A stretch of 8,530 nucleotides of DNA. It comes from an uncultured Blautia sp. (GTDB taxonomy: Bacteria; Bacillota; Clostridia; Lachnospirales; Lachnospiraceae). A model generated the notes under the pieces. It had not been told where the DNA came from. It searched no databases and worked only from the letters and a program-made list of their open reading frames with translations. The position numbers and the translations under genes were made by a program. The stretch covers positions 1-8,530 of the forward strand of contig CAKRRG010000093.1 of assembly GCA_934394545.1 (NCBI GenBank). The letters run 5' to 3'. Shown here one piece after another: positions 7,163-8,530 of the stretch. The stretch's first letter is position 1; each line of letters opens with the position of its first letter.

Positions 7163-7190
7163 TCATATTAGGGACAGGTCAGCGTAAAAT
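7163..7190 (+). promoter_or_regulatory. Weak candidate sigma-E-like promoter before the second carboxypeptidase
   Basis: TCATATT (7163-7169) fits the Bacillus subtilis sigma-E -35 consensus KMATATT. CGTAAAAT (7183-7190) matches 6 of 8 positions of the -10 consensus CATACAHT. The 13-base spacer is one base short of the usual 14-15. No convincing sigma-A promoter is visible in the 58-base gap. If used, transcription would begin near 7197, leaving almost no leader before the GTG at 7206 and favouring the ATG at 7230. Short AT-rich motifs like this arise by chance, so this is only a candidate. Confidence 0.25.
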
Positions 7191-7205
7191 TAATAATAGG
7201 AAAAA

Positions 7206-8519
7206 GTGAAATCTGGGAAGGCAAGGTGGATGATGAAGGGCAGATGTAAGCTTTTAACTTTTACGCTGATCGCATTGCAGCTTTTTGTCGGGCAGGTTCC
7301 TGTGGATGGAAGCAGTATATCCGCCGATAGGCCCGCTGTCAGTGCTGCAGTACAGATGATCCCTGCGGCGGTTGATATGACGGAAACCGATGGACCGGGT
7401 AATCTTTATGCATTGTCCGCAGTTCTGATGGATGGAGATTCCGGAAGGGTTCTGTATGAGAAAGAAGGCTATACCCCACGGCCAAATGCAAGTACCACCA
7501 AGGTGATGACGTGTATCCTTGCATTGGAAAAGGGAGCTGGGGATGATTATGTAATGGTATCAGAAAACGCAGCTTCACAGCCGGAGGTAAAACTGAATAT
7601 CAGAGAAGGAGAACAGTATTATTTAGAAGACTTACTGTATTCCCTAATGTTGAAAAGTCACAATGATACGGCAGTGGCGATTGCAGAACATATTGGTGGT
7701 TCGGTGTCTGGTTTTGCCCAGATGATGAATGAAAAAGCGAAAGAAATCGGCTGCACAAGCACTCATTTTGTTACGCCAAATGGGCTTGACAGTGCAGATG
7801 CCCAGGGATTACATCAGACAACTGCCCGTGATCTGGCATTGATCATGAGCTATGCGATAAAAAACAAAGCCTTTCTTCATATCACACAAACAAGAGATTA
7901 TTCTTTTTCTGATATTTCCGGAAAGCGTCAGTTTAACGTACACAATGCAAATGCTTTTCTGGATATGACTCCCGATGCTGTTTCCGGAAAAACAGGATTT
8001 ACCGGAAATGCAGGCTATTGTTATGTGGCCGCCTGTGAAAACCAGGGGAGGACATTTATTATTTCCCTTCTTGGCTGTGGCTGGCCAAATAATAAAACCT
8101 ATAAGTGGAAGGATACACGGAAGCTGCTGGAATATGGCAAAGCCAATTTTTACAAGAAGTCTTACTGGCAGGATCCCAGGATTCCGAAGGTTCCTGTGAA
8201 GGATGGAATCGAAGAAAAGCCAGGGCAAGGAGATACAGGAGAACAAACTACAGTCCCTTATATAAGTGGAGTGGTTCAGGCTGAGGAAGCGGACAAAAAG
8301 AAGCAGATCCTGCTAAAAAAAGATGAAAAAATCACCTGTTACCTTCGCCTTGAAAAATCTCTTACCGCGCCGGTAAAAAAAGGACAAAAAATCGGTACGG
8401 TTACCTTTTGCCTTGGAGAGCTTATTCTGGACCATTATAATGTGATCGCAGATCGCAATATCGGCAAAATTACTTATTTCTGGTGTGTAAATAAAGTGTT
8501 TCATGACTTTTTTCACTAA
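7206..8519 (+). CDS. D-alanyl-D-alanine carboxypeptidase (serine-type, S11 family), second copy
   Basis: A second DacF/DacB-type penicillin-binding protein that trims D-alanine from peptidoglycan stems outside the membrane. Counted from the GTG at 7206 (437 aa), there is a basic N-terminus and a hydrophobic segment at about 16-29, then STTK (96-99, nucleophile S96), SHN (151-153) and KTG (262-264). The catalytic domain therefore looks intact. A PBP5-type C-terminal domain follows at about 350-415, and the last 20 residues are hydrophobic and aromatic, a probable membrane anchor. The start is uncertain: GTG 7206 has AGGA 4 bases upstream, while ATG 7230 (429 aa) has GGGAAGG at 7215-7221, 8 bases upstream, and gives a more compact signal peptide. 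Its place after scpAB resembles dacB in B. subtilis, so a sporulation role is possible but not shown. The gene ends 11 bases before the window edge. Confidence 0.92.
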   Translation: MKSGKARWMMKGRCKLLTFTLIALQLFVGQVPVDGSSISADRPAVSAAVQMIPAAVDMTETDGPGNLYALSAVLMDGDSGRVLYEKEGYTPRPNASTTKVMTCILALEKGAGDDYVMVSENAASQPEVKLNIREGEQYYLEDLLYSLMLKSHNDTAVAIAEHIGGSVSGFAQMMNEKAKEIGCTSTHFVTPNGLDSADAQGLHQTTARDLALIMSYAIKNKAFLHITQTRDYSFSDISGKRQFNVHNANAFLDMTPDAVSGKTGFTGNAGYCYVAACENQGRTFIISLLGCGWPNNKTYKWKDTRKLLEYGKANFYKKSYWQDPRIPKVPVKDGIEEKPGQGDTGEQTTVPYISGVVQAEEADKKKQILLKKDEKITCYLRLEKSLTAPVKKGQKIGTVTFCLGELILDHYNVIADRNIGKITYFWCVNKVFHDFFH

Positions 8520-8530
8520 AATCCAAGACT

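Noticed and set aside
7144..7171. TTAACA and TATTAG as a sigma-A promoter before the second carboxypeptidase
   Set aside because: The -10 box matches only 4 of 6 positions and the -35 overlaps the stop of the preceding gene. Too weak to annotate beside the alternative candidate.
8520..8530. Terminator after the last gene
   Set aside because: Only 11 bases follow the stop codon and they contain no hairpin; any terminator lies outside the window.

Overview
The window is one strand-coherent block of eight protein genes, all on the + strand, with gaps of 2 to 93 bases. It has moderate GC, AGGAG-type ribosome binding sites and a consensus vegetative promoter. The gene content points to a Gram-positive anaerobe of the Clostridia, most likely Lachnospiraceae-like. 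That placement is inferred from protein character and gene order, not from a marker gene. There are no RNA genes, insertion sequences, CRISPR arrays or phage genes, and no gap longer than about 100 bases.

Layout: (1) 19-1236, an exported D-alanyl-D-alanine carboxypeptidase. (2) 1233-1330, a perfect sigma-A promoter (TTGACA, 18-base spacer, TATAAT) that overlaps the stop codon of gene 1, followed by a short leader with a 9-bp inverted repeat ending one base before the next ribosome binding site. (3) 1330-3078, a half-size ABC exporter. (4) 3103-4131, a MoeA-like molybdopterin-binding protein with an unusual four-cysteine tail. (5) 4141-4929, a cytosolic calcineurin-like metallophosphoesterase. 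(6) 4942-5730 and 5733-6302, scpA and scpB, the non-SMC subunits of condensin. (7) 6350-7147, a zinc-dependent phospholipase C family protein without a signal peptide. (8) 7206-8519, a second exported D-alanyl-D-alanine carboxypeptidase.

Genes 2 to 6 are tightly packed (24, 9, 12 and 2 bases) and probably form one transcription unit from the promoter at 1233-1262, possibly continuing into genes 7 and 8 (gaps of 47 and 58 bases). The best understood parts are chromosome organisation (ScpA/ScpB with SMC) and peptidoglycan trimming (the two carboxypeptidases). The order scpA, scpB, one gene, carboxypeptidase recalls the Bacillus subtilis scpA-scpB-ypuI-dacB region, where dacB acts on the spore cortex. 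A weak sigma-E-like promoter candidate lies in front of the last gene.

Most of this is ordinary core genome. I saw no clear new multi-gene system. The points most worth a second look are the cysteine tail of the MoeA-like protein, the intracellular zinc phospholipase-like protein beside scpAB, and the promoter plus leader hairpin ahead of the ABC exporter.
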